Numbered from the stretch's first letter, positions 1 to 9,024 are shown. The stretch is 64,000 nt of DNA from Flammeovirgaceae bacterium SG7u.111 (GCA_034044135.1 CP139021.1:3301635-3365634), one strand, 5' to 3'. Numbers and translations: made by a program. The notes: generated from the letters alone by a model not told the origin.

Positions 1-376
1 TCAATTTTATTTTGATGGTCGCTCTGCCAGTGACTACTTTTTCGGAAGACCGAAAATAAACGGGAAGTGGGTGTTTAGAATCTCCGTAAGGGATAAATCC
101 ATAATAAAGCGTGCCGTTCAAGTCTGGATTTTGGAAGTCCAAGAATAGCCCCAAAGGAATACCCGTAACTGTGCCTTGCGCTTGTTGCAAAGTAAAAAAT
201 GGTTTTTCAATTTTTTCGTAAGCCTTTTCCCCATTTACGTCTATGTATAATTTCCCATCTTTATCGTGCATCATGTTGCTATATATAGAGGGGATCTCTA
301 TTTTTTCGGTAGCTTGGCCTAGCGCCAAATCAAGGGAAAGCAAACCAATGATTCCCGAGAGAACGAGTGATTTCAT
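1..376 (-). CDS. Secreted protein of unknown function (C-terminus cut by window edge)
   Basis: An open frame reads leftward from an ATG at 374-376 and leaves the window without a stop, giving about 125 residues. The first ~20 residues (MKSLVLSGIIGLLSLDLALG) form a signal peptide followed by a plausible cleavage site before Gln, so the product is exported. The visible mature part contains YYGFIPYGD and a polar beta-rich pattern. I do not recognise the family. A TCA at positions 1-3 looks like a minus-strand stop but lies in another frame, so the gene continues outside the window. It is divergent from the phosphatase gene to its right. The existence of the gene is fairly secure; its function is open. 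Confidence 0.6.
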   Translation of the reverse strand, partial: MKSLVLSGIIGLLSLDLALGQATEKIEIPSIYSNMMHDKDGKLYIDVNGEKAYEKIEKPFFTLQQAQGTVTGIPLGLFLDFQNPDLNGTLYYGFIPYGDSKHPLPVYFRSSEKVVTGRATIKIKL

Positions 377-490
377 GTATGTAATTGACTTAGTTTAATA
401 ATGATTAGTGTGGTATTGGATTATAGCAAAGCTTAAAGCTAATAGATAGAGAATTATATCACAGATTTTTTCAAAGAAATGTGACTTGTT

Positions 491-520
491 TTGCCCCGAA
501 AGAATAATTGAATTACTTTG
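491..520 (+). promoter_or_regulatory. Candidate Bacteroidota-type promoter
   Basis: TTG at 491-493 and TTACTTTG at 513-520 are separated by 19 bases, matching the Bacteroidota TTG / TAnnTTTG layout with one mismatch in the second element. It lies about 150 bases upstream of the SixA-like gene. Assignment rests on pattern match only. Confidence 0.35.
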
Positions 521-669
521 CTTCTTTAATTATTAAGATGGGTCTTTATTGATTTCTTTATACCTCAGAAAACTTAGTCCATGGGGGTAGTAAGTAGGTT
601 TTTAAAGAGTCTTAATGTGTCATTCTGATAAGGATGACAGCAAGTACAACCACAGATTTTTTTGATAAA

Positions 670-1164
670 ATGAAAACGATCTACCTTTTGCGCCATGCCA
701 AATCGAGTTGGGATGATCCAACGCTCAACGACTTTGACCGACCGCTGAACGAGCGAGGGAAAAGAGATGCGCCTTTTATGGGCAAAAAACTGAAAGAGAA
801 GGGTATAATGCCAGATTTGATTGTTTCCTCATCTGCCAAGAGAGCTAGTAAAACAGCTAAAAAGGTGGCGGCAGAGATCGGGTATCCTAAAAATAAAATA
901 GAATTTCAGGAAGAGATTTACGAGGCGTTCACCAAAGATCTGCTTAGGTTGGTGAGAGGGTTGGACGATCAACTCCAATCGGTGATGGTTGTGGGACATA
1001 ATCCAGAGTTCACGGCCTTTTCCAATTTGCTATCCGATATTCATATTTACAACATTCCTACTTGCGGTATTTCTTGCATTTCTTTCGAGACTGAAACCTG
1101 GAAAGATATAGATCCCCAAACGGGGAAAAGCTTGTTTTTTGATTACCCAAAAAAGTATTTGTAA
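670..1164 (+). CDS. SixA-like phosphohistidine phosphatase (histidine phosphatase superfamily)
   Basis: A 164-residue cytoplasmic protein of the branch-1 histidine phosphatase superfamily. The RH motif sits at the N-terminus (LLRHAKSSW, catalytic His9), and the second active-site His is in VVGHNPEF (about residue 110). The small size and the HAKSSW form fit the SixA group, which in enterobacteria dephosphorylates histidine-phosphotransfer domains or the nitrogen PTS protein; the target here is unknown. I chose the ATG at 670 because the domain then begins directly with MKTIYLLRHAK; an in-frame ATG at 634 would add 12 residues with no match to the fold. The gene stands alone, followed about 100 bases later by an MFS gene on the same strand. 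Confidence 0.85.
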   Translation: MKTIYLLRHAKSSWDDPTLNDFDRPLNERGKRDAPFMGKKLKEKGIMPDLIVSSSAKRASKTAKKVAAEIGYPKNKIEFQEEIYEAFTKDLLRLVRGLDDQLQSVMVVGHNPEFTAFSNLLSDIHIYNIPTCGISCISFETETWKDIDPQTGKSLFFDYPKKYL

Positions 1165-1267
1165 AAAGGGGCTTTTCCATATGCTGTATGGAAATAAAAT
1201 TGACTATATTTTGGGCTTGAAAGTTCAACTCTACTAGCAATTTTTTATCATAAAACAACATGTGAAA

Positions 1268-2599
1268 ATGGCTCAAAAACCACGATTAAGTTTTTGGCAA
1301 ATTTGGAATATGAGCGTCGGGTTTCTCGGGGTTCAGTTCGGCTTTGCCCTTCAAAATGCGAATGCTAGCAGAATTTTACAAACTTTCGGTGCAGATGTAG
1401 AACACCTTTCATGGTTCTGGCTCGCTGCCCCGCTCACGGGGATGATTGTCCAACCTATTATCGGTCACTATTCTGATCGTACCTGGACAAAACTGGGAAG
1501 GAGAAGGCCTTATTTCCTTTTTGGAGCGTTGGCAGCTTCCATCGCCTTGGCATTTATGCCCAATTCAGCCATGTTGTCCCATCTTCTGGCGCCCATGTAT
1601 ATAGGAGCAGGCATGCTCATGATTATGGATGCTTCGTTCAATGTGGCCATGGAGCCTTTCCGAGCGTTGGTTGCCGACCTGCTTCCGGCTGATCAAACTA
1701 CCTTAGGTTTTTCCATCCAAACTTTTTTGATAGGGATAGGGGCTGTGGTCGGGTCATGGTTGCCCTACGTGATGGCCGAATGGCTAGGTGTTGCCAAGGT
1801 TTCAGAAACAGGCGGCGTGCCCGACAATGTTATTTTCTCTTTTTATGTAGGTGCAATTGTTTTGGTGGGGGCAATCCTCTGGACGGTAATAAGTACCAAG
1901 GAATACCCACCAGAAGTACAGGCAACATTTCAGGAAGGTGAGGAAGTAGAGGAAGAATCAGGTGGCTTGATGCAAATCTTTAAAGACTTTGCCAAGATGC
2001 CTACAACTATGAAGCAACTTGGCTTGGTACAGTTTTTCTCATGGATAGCCCTGTTTTCCATGTGGGTATTTACCACGCCTGCCGTGGCGCAACACCACTT
2101 CGGCTTGCCTGTGACCGACACCAGCTCCGAAGCTTACAACGATGCTGGAAACTGGGTGGGAATTCTCTTTGGAGTGTACAATTTTGTAGCAATGATCTAT
2201 GCGATTTTTCTCCCAACAGTTGCCAAACTGACAAGTAGGAAAATGACCCATGCCATCTCTTTGGGTATTGGGGGAATTGGAATGATTTCCATGTACTTCA
2301 TCCAAGACCCTAACTGGCTTATCTTCTCCATGATTTGTATCGGTATAGCTTGGGCAAGTATTTTGGCTATGCCTTATGCCATTCTTGCTCCTTCATTACC
2401 AGCCAAAAAAATGGGGATTTACATGGGTATCTTCAACTTCTTTATCACTTTCCCACAAATAATGAACGGGATATTCGGAGGCCCTATGGTTAAAAGGTTG
2501 TTCGATTCGGAAGCTATTTTTGCTATCATATTTGCAGGCGTGGCCTTCTTGGTAGCAGCTGTTTCCGTGGTGTTTGTGAAAGACAGGGTGGGGGATTAA
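1268..2599 (+). CDS. MFS transporter, sugar:cation symporter type (SLC45/GPH-like)
   Basis: A 443-residue polytopic membrane protein with about 12 hydrophobic segments. The loop between helices 2 and 3 carries the major facilitator signature in the form GHYSDRTWTKLGRRRPY. The N-terminal FGFALQNANASRILQ and the DASFNVAMEPFRALVADLLP stretch resemble the SLC45/glycoside-pentoside-hexuronide transporters that move maltose, sucrose or related sugars; the substrate cannot be read from sequence. ATG at 1268 is preferred over an in-frame GTG at 1262. The gene ends at a strong bidirectional terminator. Family is secure; substrate is inference. Confidence 0.85.
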   Translation: MAQKPRLSFWQIWNMSVGFLGVQFGFALQNANASRILQTFGADVEHLSWFWLAAPLTGMIVQPIIGHYSDRTWTKLGRRRPYFLFGALAASIALAFMPNSAMLSHLLAPMYIGAGMLMIMDASFNVAMEPFRALVADLLPADQTTLGFSIQTFLIGIGAVVGSWLPYVMAEWLGVAKVSETGGVPDNVIFSFYVGAIVLVGAILWTVISTKEYPPEVQATFQEGEEVEEESGGLMQIFKDFAKMPTTMKQLGLVQFFSWIALFSMWVFTTPAVAQHHFGLPVTDTSSEAYNDAGNWVGILFGVYNFVAMIYAIFLPTVAKLTSRKMTHAISLGIGGIGMISMYFIQDPNWLIFSMICIGIAWASILAMPYAILAPSLPAKKMGIYMGIFNFFITFPQIMNGIFGGPMVKRLFDSEAIFAIIFAGVAFLVAAVSVVFVKDRVGD

Positions 2600-2648
2600 A
2601 TCTAGGTAGTTAGAAATTAGAGGTTGGAGGTTAGAAAATAGATTGTAG

Positions 2649-2668
2649 AGCCAAGGCACGCCTTGGCT
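2649..2668. repeat. Short perfect inverted repeat
   Basis: AGCCAAGG, a four-base loop CACG, then CCTTGGCT. It lies between the MFS stop and the main terminator. It could be an extra hairpin at the transcript end or a dispersed intergenic repeat; no second copy was noticed in the window. Confidence 0.4.
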
Positions 2669-2682
2669 GCTTTTAGGTAGTA

Positions 2683-2722
2683 AAAAACAAGGCCGTTACG
2701 TAAAAGTAACGGCCTTGTTTTT
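2683..2722. terminator. Bidirectional rho-independent terminator
   Basis: A perfect 17-bp stem (2683-2699 with 2706-2722) around a six-base loop, GC-rich in its middle and bounded by A-run and T-run, so it can act in both directions. It separates the convergent MFS gene and the ABC permease operon. Confidence 0.9.
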
Positions 2723-2734
2723 ATCCAGACATTT

Positions 2735-4078
2735 CTATTTTTTCCTAATTTGTACAAATGACAAACCCATAAAAAACACTATTGAAAGCACTAAAGGAAA
2801 TAGTGTAGCTATCCATTCCATCTTTCCATTCACCTGAAAATATTCTGGTTTGAAACGGTCCCACTCCACACTTTCTGGATCTTTGTCAGAGAATATTTTT
2901 GGATAAAAATACAAACGGGTTTGTTCATGAAATTCATTGGTATGAGACAAGAAATCCATGTGGTCAAGCAGACCCGTTCCGGCAATATTGTTCAGCGCCA
3001 ACTGGGTATGCATTGAAGGGATTACCTGTGCCCATTGCTTACTCATCTCTTCTCGCAATCGTATCTTTTGCTGCATGGCTTGGCTATCTTCCCTCGATTC
3101 TACATCGCCCAAGTGCTGCATGGCATAGTACCAACCCCAATCAAACCCTTTTTCGGGAGGGAAGCCAAAGCTGGCAAACTGTGGGTAATCCTTGTAAAAT
3201 GCTTCTAATGTCTCTTTCTTGTTCGAATCCCACTTCTTATGTGTGCCATCTCGCTGCTTAATCATGGTACTCAAGGCTTCGGGGACAGGATGCTTGGTGG
3301 TGATGTAGCTATTGATAAATGCTGGAAGCAATACCACCAAAACTAGCCAGATGGAAAGCAATGCAAGTGCGTTAAAGTTCGAGTTACGCTTTAGGCAAAT
3401 GAGCCAGAAGCAAAGGGCAAACCAAAAAGTGAGGTACAGCAACGAGGTCATTACAAATAGTAGCAATGCGCCGTCAAAAGAAATCCCCAATACAAGAGCG
3501 CCAACAACAAGCAAAAGTATCATCACTAAAGCCAATAACACAAAGCGAACCGAAAGTTTCGCTACTAAAAAAGCCAGTGTTGATTTTGCCATGACATTTA
3601 CCAACTTCCACGTACCCGATTCCTCTTCTTCCGAAAATAGGTTATAGGTAAAGGCAATGATCAGCAAGGGAAACACATACACGATGATAAAACTAAGATC
3701 AAGGTTGCCGTACAACAGTTTTGTAGGGTTTACCAGATCGGTATCGTATTTCTGCCCTTCCAATGTCAAGATAGTGACCGATTGCACACTTGGGTTCAGG
3801 TCTCTTTGCCCAATAGAAAACCCAGATAATGGATGCGTTGCATGTACCAAGGTGAATTTTAGGTAATAAAGCAATAGGGGCAGATCGTCACCGTGCAAAT
3901 CTATGTTTCGCTCAATGTGTGTCAACTGCTTTTCAACCACTTGGTCTGCAATCTTTGCCTGATTGATAAGAAATTGCTTTCCAGTAATAATGCTAATGCC
4001 TCCCAAAAGCAGCACAAGCGCCAAGCCTATTTGGCAGGTTTTCGTTCTTACAAATTGTCGAAAAAGTAATCTATACAT
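2735..4078 (-). CDS. ABC-2 type permease with DUF3526-like region (second permease)
   Basis: A 447-residue membrane protein with one N-terminal transmembrane segment (about 17-35), a ~100-residue soluble stretch, then a cluster of about five hydrophobic segments, a second soluble loop (about 260-410) and a final helix near the C-terminus. This layout matches the large-loop ABC-2 permeases annotated as DUF3526 in Bacteroidota. The motif FSEEEESGTWKLV after the second helix is the usual ABC-2 position where the coupling region meets the ATPase. It starts 3 bases after the preceding permease gene ends and is the last gene of the operon; translational coupling is likely. The substrate is unknown; the fold is more typical of export or membrane remodelling than of uptake. 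Confidence 0.8.
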   Translation of the reverse strand: MYRLLFRQFVRTKTCQIGLALVLLLGGISIITGKQFLINQAKIADQVVEKQLTHIERNIDLHGDDLPLLLYYLKFTLVHATHPLSGFSIGQRDLNPSVQSVTILTLEGQKYDTDLVNPTKLLYGNLDLSFIIVYVFPLLIIAFTYNLFSEEEESGTWKLVNVMAKSTLAFLVAKLSVRFVLLALVMILLLVVGALVLGISFDGALLLFVMTSLLYLTFWFALCFWLICLKRNSNFNALALLSIWLVLVVLLPAFINSYITTKHPVPEALSTMIKQRDGTHKKWDSNKKETLEAFYKDYPQFASFGFPPEKGFDWGWYYAMQHLGDVESREDSQAMQQKIRLREEMSKQWAQVIPSMHTQLALNNIAGTGLLDHMDFLSHTNEFHEQTRLYFYPKIFSDKDPESVEWDRFKPEYFQVNGKMEWIATLFPLVLSIVFFMGLSFVQIRKK

Positions 4079-4081
4079 AAT

Positions 4082-5521
4082 TTAAAGTGCGCTTGCTTTG
4101 TTAGACCAATAATTCATCATTCCTACGGAGAACAGCATCCAACATGCGATGGACACGATAGCAATCAGCTCATTTTGAAGTGCTGGGCCAACTGTTGGGT
4201 ATTCGTACGAAAAATTGGGAAAAGACTCCCATTCTTTGCTGTCCACCACATTGACTGCACCTTCAGAACTAGATACATTTGCCTTTATATACTTTACCTG
4301 AAGCTCATTCATAGTTTGCGCTAGGTTGTATCGGTAGTCTTCTGCCTGGTGCTGAAAGCCCACATAAGACTCTAAATCTGTTCCGCAAAGTGTCATGGAT
4401 AGGTTTTTTACCCCTAAGTAGGGGTTGACCAATGCTAGTAATTTCGTCCATTGGTTTTGCTTCCGGTATTGGTTCAGAAGTTCACCGTGGTGACTTTTGT
4501 AAATTTCGGCACTGATTTTTTCTCCCACAGACATCTGAAATCCACCATAGTTGAAAGGCAATGAGTCTATAGATTGGACATTGTGAACTTTTAGGACTGA
4601 GTCGCGAATTGCTGTGAAATAGGGATCGTTGGGGTCGTGGCTATCGCCAAACTGAATGACTTCTTCTTCAATAGCCCCTTTGAACTCCAACTTAGTGGGT
4701 GTGGGGTGAAAATAAGACCCGACTGCTTGGGACGCCCTAGGCAGCACTACCACAAACAACAGCCACAGACCTAATAATTTTACCAACGCATTTTTAGATG
4801 ATTGGCTGCTCACAGAAACAATCATCGTGAGCATGGCGAGTATTGCAAGGTAGAGCAAATACGTAAGTAGCACAATGAATAGTCGAATCCAATCATCGCT
4901 AGTGGAATGCCCATCTGTTATCAGTATCAACACCATAATCAAGGCAAAAGGCAAGTAGAACAAGGAGGAAATACTGAACAATCCTATCGCTTTTCCATAA
5001 AGTATTTCCTTCCACGTAGCTCCTTGGATGAGTAAAATCTTTAACGTACCATTTTCTCGGTCTGCCACGACGGCTGTGTAGCCAATAAAAAAGATGATCA
5101 GTGGCAAGATAGTTTGTAAAACCATGGCCATGCTTAGCTCTCCAAAACGAATGAGGCTTGTGGAAAAGCTAGCTTCTGAAAAATTGACCATGTTTTGCTT
5201 GTGGGCTTCCAGAAATACCACATTTCCTGTAAAGCTTTCTATACCGAAGTCGAATGTGCTGAGAGGGTGCTTCATACGGAAAGCAAACGTGCCAAAATGC
5301 GCCATCCTGTGAGGGTGCTTGTCTGGGTTTGCCTCCCAACTTTCCCGTGCCATTTGCTGGTGGTTTTCCCGAAAGTGGTTTTGGTCATGGTACTGTATGC
5401 CACCATAGGCGGCATACAGCAATAGCAATACCATTAGCCCTAGCAAAAAATAGATTGCTTTGGACTTAAACGCGCTAGCCCAAAATTGCTTAGCGATCAA
5501 AAAAAGGATTTCTTTTCTCAT
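4082..5521 (-). CDS. ABC-2 type permease with DUF3526-like region (first permease)
   Basis: A 479-residue paralogue of the next gene with the same plan: an N-terminal helix (about 20-40), an extracytoplasmic loop, several central helices with ADRENGTLKILLIQG at the ATPase-contact position, a long second loop (about 265-440), and a last helix near residues 447-468. The two permeases probably form a heterodimer driven by the ATPase encoded at the head of the operon. It starts 4 bases after the receptor gene ends. Being sandwiched after a TonB-dependent receptor suggests that the receptor's ligand or its product is what this transporter handles, but direction and substrate are inference. Confidence 0.8.
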   Translation of the reverse strand: MRKEILFLIAKQFWASAFKSKAIYFLLGLMVLLLLYAAYGGIQYHDQNHFRENHQQMARESWEANPDKHPHRMAHFGTFAFRMKHPLSTFDFGIESFTGNVVFLEAHKQNMVNFSEASFSTSLIRFGELSMAMVLQTILPLIIFFIGYTAVVADRENGTLKILLIQGATWKEILYGKAIGLFSISSLFYLPFALIMVLILITDGHSTSDDWIRLFIVLLTYLLYLAILAMLTMIVSVSSQSSKNALVKLLGLWLLFVVVLPRASQAVGSYFHPTPTKLEFKGAIEEEVIQFGDSHDPNDPYFTAIRDSVLKVHNVQSIDSLPFNYGGFQMSVGEKISAEIYKSHHGELLNQYRKQNQWTKLLALVNPYLGVKNLSMTLCGTDLESYVGFQHQAEDYRYNLAQTMNELQVKYIKANVSSSEGAVNVVDSKEWESFPNFSYEYPTVGPALQNELIAIVSIACWMLFSVGMMNYWSNKASAL

Positions 5522-5525
5522 GTGA

Positions 5526-8021
5526 TCAGAACTTATAAGTAATTGTCATGAGTAGGTTTCTGGGTGCTCCCGGTGCTAACCTAAACTGGTTCAATGCCCC
5601 AGACCAATAAGTCTTATCGGTGATATTGTTCACTTTTAGGATGAGCTGGATATCGGAATTCACAGGTTTGTAGTACAAGGCTCCATCAAAAACGGTGTAT
5701 GCTGGCAAAAGCAATCGGTCATTAGAAGAATACGAATACCAAGAATATTTATCTCCTCTGTATTGCATGCCCAATCCAATGCCTAACCCTCTCAATGTGC
5801 CGGTTAAAAGATCGTACCTTCCCCAGAAGTTGGCGCTATGCTTTGGCGCACCGCCAATCCGTTCGCCAATAAGCGCTACTTCTTCATCTTCTACTATCAC
5901 TGCATCGGTGTAGGCATAAGAAGCAACTACTTGTAGGTTTTGTAAAATATATCCAGACACGTCCCACTCAAAGCCTCTGCTTCGTTGCTCGCCTCTGGCA
6001 GTTAGGTTTTCCAAATCGTAGGTATCTCCAATCAATACATTTTTTTGGGTAATCTCGAACAGGGCTAAGTTTCCTTGTACTTTGCCATTAAAGAACTCTC
6101 CTTTTAGCCCTAATTCTTTCAAGTCGCTTAGCAATGGGTCAAAATCGCCCGGGGAAGCAGACCAGAAGAATCCTTCGGTAGCAGGTGAAAGGCTTACGGT
6201 ATTTGTCTGAGGTTGAAAACCTTCCAGATAGGTAGCATACGCGCTCAGGCTTTTTGACAACTCATAGGTCAAGCCAATTCTGGGGATAAATGCCTCGTTC
6301 TTAAACTCTTCTTCATCGTTTTTGTAATCAAAGATATCTGAAAACCACTCATACCTAAGGTTTAGCAAAGCTGAAAACTTCCCTAGTTTAAACTGGTTTT
6401 GAATATACACGCCATGTGTAGTGGTCAAGTTGGCTGGTATTCCAAATTCACCAATCACGTAATCTTTTGTTTCCCGGATACCATTGAATTGATTCACCAA
6501 ATCGAAGTGGGGGACATTAGGAACGGGCATTGTAACGCCGTCTACTTCCATCATCTGGAAATCAGCGGCATTTTCAGGGTTGTATGAAGCAGCCGTTCCA
6601 TCATTCTTCAAATACCTGCGAGCCGAGTTTTGCCCACCACCAATCGTGCGTTCCCATCTACTTCCATCGTATCCAACCAACACTGTGTTTTTTATACGAT
6701 CGCCACCGAGGCCTACATTGAAAAAGGCATTGAAATTATCTGTATCCCAATATTGTTCACGCTCTACGTACCGCATAGCTGCCAATGTTGGTATAGCATT
6801 TCCATCAATGTCAACCGCTGCCCTGTTTTCCGTTCTGTGCTCTACCAAGTCTTCCGTCCAAGTCTGTTTCATATAAGACGCATTGAACTCGATCTTCTCT
6901 CCAAAGGATTTTGAGAAATTAGCCATCATGGTCAGTTCCTTTGACTTGTAGTAGTCGTTGGAAGCGCCCACGTTCATAGAAGTAGGAGTGCTGTTCAAAT
7001 CAAACTCACCGTTGATCCTCCCAAAGATGGGCTGCCCCCTGTCCAAATTGCCCACACCGCTGCTGTATATAAGTTCTGCATTCAATGCTGTGGAGCTATT
7101 AGGTAAATAACTGATAGAAGGGCTAATTAAGAGCGCATTATTTTGAACTAAGTCTCGAAAAGACCGTGCTTCTTGAAAAGCTGCATTGAGTCTATAGAGT
7201 AAGGTCTTTTCTTCATTTAGTGGCCCTGTAAAATCTGCAGCGCCTCTTATAGTTCCAAAACTTCCTCCGGTGATAGATACTTCGTTCCTAGCTTCTGCCA
7301 AAGGCTTTTTGGTGACCATGTTTACCGTACCTCCCGGGTCTACACTGGAAAATGTAACTGAAGAAGGTCCTTTGATCACTTCCACCCGCTCTATGTGCGA
7401 GGTAATAGGTTGAAGGAAGTAATACTGCCTCGTGCGCATTCCGTTGATAACCTGCCCATCTTCTGCTTGTGTGATTCCGCGAATGTTAAAGTGATTGTAG
7501 TTTCCTGTTGAAGTTACGCTACTCACTGCCGTTACGGCATCTGCCAATTGAAAGGCTTGCCTATCGCTGATAAACTCTTTGGTAACTGTTGAGATGGCTT
7601 GTGGCATTTCTCTGTTTTTGATGGCCACTTTTGAAGCAGAAAAAGAGTAATCACTGTTATAATCCTCTCTTTCACGTCCAATTATCTCCACTGACTGCAA
7701 TTGCCTAAATTCTTCAACTAATTTGATTTCGCCCAAATCATAAGAGTTGTTTTCTTCTACTTCAAGCACTAGCGAGTGCGATTTGAAACCTATATATCTT
7801 AATTCTACATTGTACGTTCCAGCACTTTGGAACGATATATTAAACTTTCCATCCGCATTGGTGATGCCTCCTTCTGCCTTGCCATTTTTTGTAAGTGAAA
7901 CAGAAACACCGGGCAATACCTCATTTTTTTTGCTTGATACGCTACCAGTTACGCTGATCTGAGCATTTGATTGAATAAAAGTAAGTAGGAATAGTATAGA
8001 GAGTAAATGTTTGATTTTCAT
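5526..8021 (-). CDS. TonB-dependent receptor, siderophore-receptor type
   Basis: An 831-residue outer-membrane receptor. Residues 1-21 are a signal peptide ending in SNAQ; about 22-105 form a carboxypeptidase-regulatory-like beta domain common in Bacteroidota receptors; about 130-235 are the plug (INGMRTRQYYFLQPITSHIE, then VIKGPSSVTFSSVDPGGTVN); the rest is a 22-strand barrel ending in YKF, the expected terminal aromatic. The plug wording fits the FhuA/FecA-like ferric siderophore receptor group (TIGR01783 type) rather than SusC, and no SusD partner is present. It sits 3 bases after the ABC ATPase gene and 4 bases before the permeases, so it is an integral part of the operon. Iron-chelate or other metal-complex uptake is the family expectation; the true ligand is unknown. 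Confidence 0.9.
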   Translation of the reverse strand: MKIKHLLSILFLLTFIQSNAQISVTGSVSSKKNEVLPGVSVSLTKNGKAEGGITNADGKFNISFQSAGTYNVELRYIGFKSHSLVLEVEENNSYDLGEIKLVEEFRQLQSVEIIGREREDYNSDYSFSASKVAIKNREMPQAISTVTKEFISDRQAFQLADAVTAVSSVTSTGNYNHFNIRGITQAEDGQVINGMRTRQYYFLQPITSHIERVEVIKGPSSVTFSSVDPGGTVNMVTKKPLAEARNEVSITGGSFGTIRGAADFTGPLNEEKTLLYRLNAAFQEARSFRDLVQNNALLISPSISYLPNSSTALNAELIYSSGVGNLDRGQPIFGRINGEFDLNSTPTSMNVGASNDYYKSKELTMMANFSKSFGEKIEFNASYMKQTWTEDLVEHRTENRAAVDIDGNAIPTLAAMRYVEREQYWDTDNFNAFFNVGLGGDRIKNTVLVGYDGSRWERTIGGGQNSARRYLKNDGTAASYNPENAADFQMMEVDGVTMPVPNVPHFDLVNQFNGIRETKDYVIGEFGIPANLTTTHGVYIQNQFKLGKFSALLNLRYEWFSDIFDYKNDEEEFKNEAFIPRIGLTYELSKSLSAYATYLEGFQPQTNTVSLSPATEGFFWSASPGDFDPLLSDLKELGLKGEFFNGKVQGNLALFEITQKNVLIGDTYDLENLTARGEQRSRGFEWDVSGYILQNLQVVASYAYTDAVIVEDEEVALIGERIGGAPKHSANFWGRYDLLTGTLRGLGIGLGMQYRGDKYSWYSYSSNDRLLLPAYTVFDGALYYKPVNSDIQLILKVNNITDKTYWSGALNQFRLAPGAPRNLLMTITYKF

Positions 8022-8024
8022 AGA

Positions 8025-8717
8025 TTAAATAGATTTTAGATATAATTCTTGTAATTCGCTTGCATTGATGTTGGAGGTTTCGGTAGAATAAACCAGCTTT
8101 CCTTCTTTCATTATCCCTATCCGTGTACCCACATTCACGGCATTGAAAATATCATGTGTGGCCATTAAAATAGATTTGCCCTCTGCCGCAAGTTCTTTGC
8201 AGATAGTGGTAAACTCATCTGTAGCTTTTGGGTCCAGGCCTGAGGTAGGTTCATCCATGAAAATGACCTGCGCATTTTTAGAAAGTGCAATGGCAATGCC
8301 TACCTTTTGGCGCATTCCTTTTGAATAAGACGAAAGCCTTTTGGTGTGTGCCTCTTCTTTCAGCCCCACCTTGTGGAGGAGGCCAATAAGCTCATTTTTG
8401 GTATGGCTAAACCCGGCAAGCTTGCTGAAGAATTCTAGGTTCTCAATTCCATTCATATTCCCATAGAGCTGCACCACTTCCGGGATGTAAGCAATCATGG
8501 ACTGGGTCTTTCCAGCAGGTTTTACCTCTACTCCATTAATAAGGGCCTTGCCGCCCGATGGCTTGATGAGCCCAAGGAACAAATTGATAGTAGTGGTCTT
8601 GCCCGCTCCATTTTGCCCCAACAGGCAATAGACCTCGCCAGGGGCAATGGTTAGACTTAAATCTTCCAATGCAAACTGCTCCTCGTACTTTTTAGATAGA
8701 TTAATTGCTTCTAGCAT
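8025..8717 (-). CDS. ABC transporter ATP-binding protein (ABC-2 exporter type)
   Basis: A 230-residue nucleotide-binding subunit: Walker A GQNGAGKT at 34-41, signature in the form LSSYSKGMRQK instead of LSGGQ (usual for ABC-2 ATPases), Walker B VIFMDEPTSGLDP, and a switch His in MATHD. It is the first gene of a four-gene operon and is followed at 3 bases by the TonB receptor and then by two permeases. Its promoter region holds a clear TTG / TATATTTG promoter and two palindromes, so expression is probably under tight repressor control. The regulator gene is not next to it. Confidence 0.92.
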   Translation of the reverse strand: MLEAINLSKKYEEQFALEDLSLTIAPGEVYCLLGQNGAGKTTTINLFLGLIKPSGGKALINGVEVKPAGKTQSMIAYIPEVVQLYGNMNGIENLEFFSKLAGFSHTKNELIGLLHKVGLKEEAHTKRLSSYSKGMRQKVGIAIALSKNAQVIFMDEPTSGLDPKATDEFTTICKELAAEGKSILMATHDIFNAVNVGTRIGIMKEGKLVYSTETSNINASELQELYLKSI

Positions 8718-8734
8718 AATTTTAATAAGACTTA

Positions 8735-8751
8735 TTGCAACAATGTTGCAA
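8735..8751. promoter_or_regulatory. Operator-like palindrome 1
   Basis: TTGCAAC, AAT, GTTGCAA: a perfect 7-3-7 inverted repeat that overlaps the promoter -7 element and the expected transcription start of the ABC/TonB operon. The core GCAACnnnGTTGC recurs 38 bp away. Repressor binding is inferred from position and symmetry. Confidence 0.65.
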
Positions 8752-8778
8752 ATATAGTCTAGCTTCTCATAAATGCAA
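8749..8778 (-). promoter_or_regulatory. Promoter of the ABC/TonB receptor operon
   Basis: Read on the minus strand: TTG (8778-8776), 19 bases, then TATATTTG (8756-8749). This is an exact match to the Bacteroidota primary sigma consensus TTG-N19-TAnnTTTG, about 30 bases before the ATPase start codon. Confidence 0.7.
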
Positions 8779-8788
8779 CGGTGTTGCG
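8774..8788. promoter_or_regulatory. Operator-like palindrome 2
   Basis: GCAAC, GGT, GTTGC (8775-8787) repeats the core of the palindrome at 8735-8751. It covers the TTG element of the promoter. The centres of the two sites are 38 bp apart. Confidence 0.6.
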
Positions 8789-9024
8789 TTTGCAGAAAAG
8801 TTAAATTAGTAGGAATGTTGCGGATACATCGCTAATAGCTTAGCCCTTTGCATTAAATTGATAACTTGTTACGAATATTTTTCGCTTCTATTACCGATGA
8901 TGTTTCTCCCTTGTGCGGCCAAGTGTTTTTGAATTAATCTAAGTTTTTTGTGTATTTCGTGTATCTTTTCAATAGAATAGCATTATGTTAATAAATGAAG
9001 TCTATTTCCTTGAATAACTTTTAC

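Noticed and set aside
1-3. TCA at the window start as the stop codon of the leftmost minus-strand gene
   Set aside because: It is in a different frame from the signal-peptide-bearing frame that starts at 376; that frame is still open at position 1, so the gene is partial.
3222-3240. GTTCGAATCCCAC-like sequence resembling the T-arm of a tRNA on the plus strand
   Set aside because: It lies inside a well-supported permease gene on the other strand, and no acceptor, D-arm or anticodon stem could be built around it.
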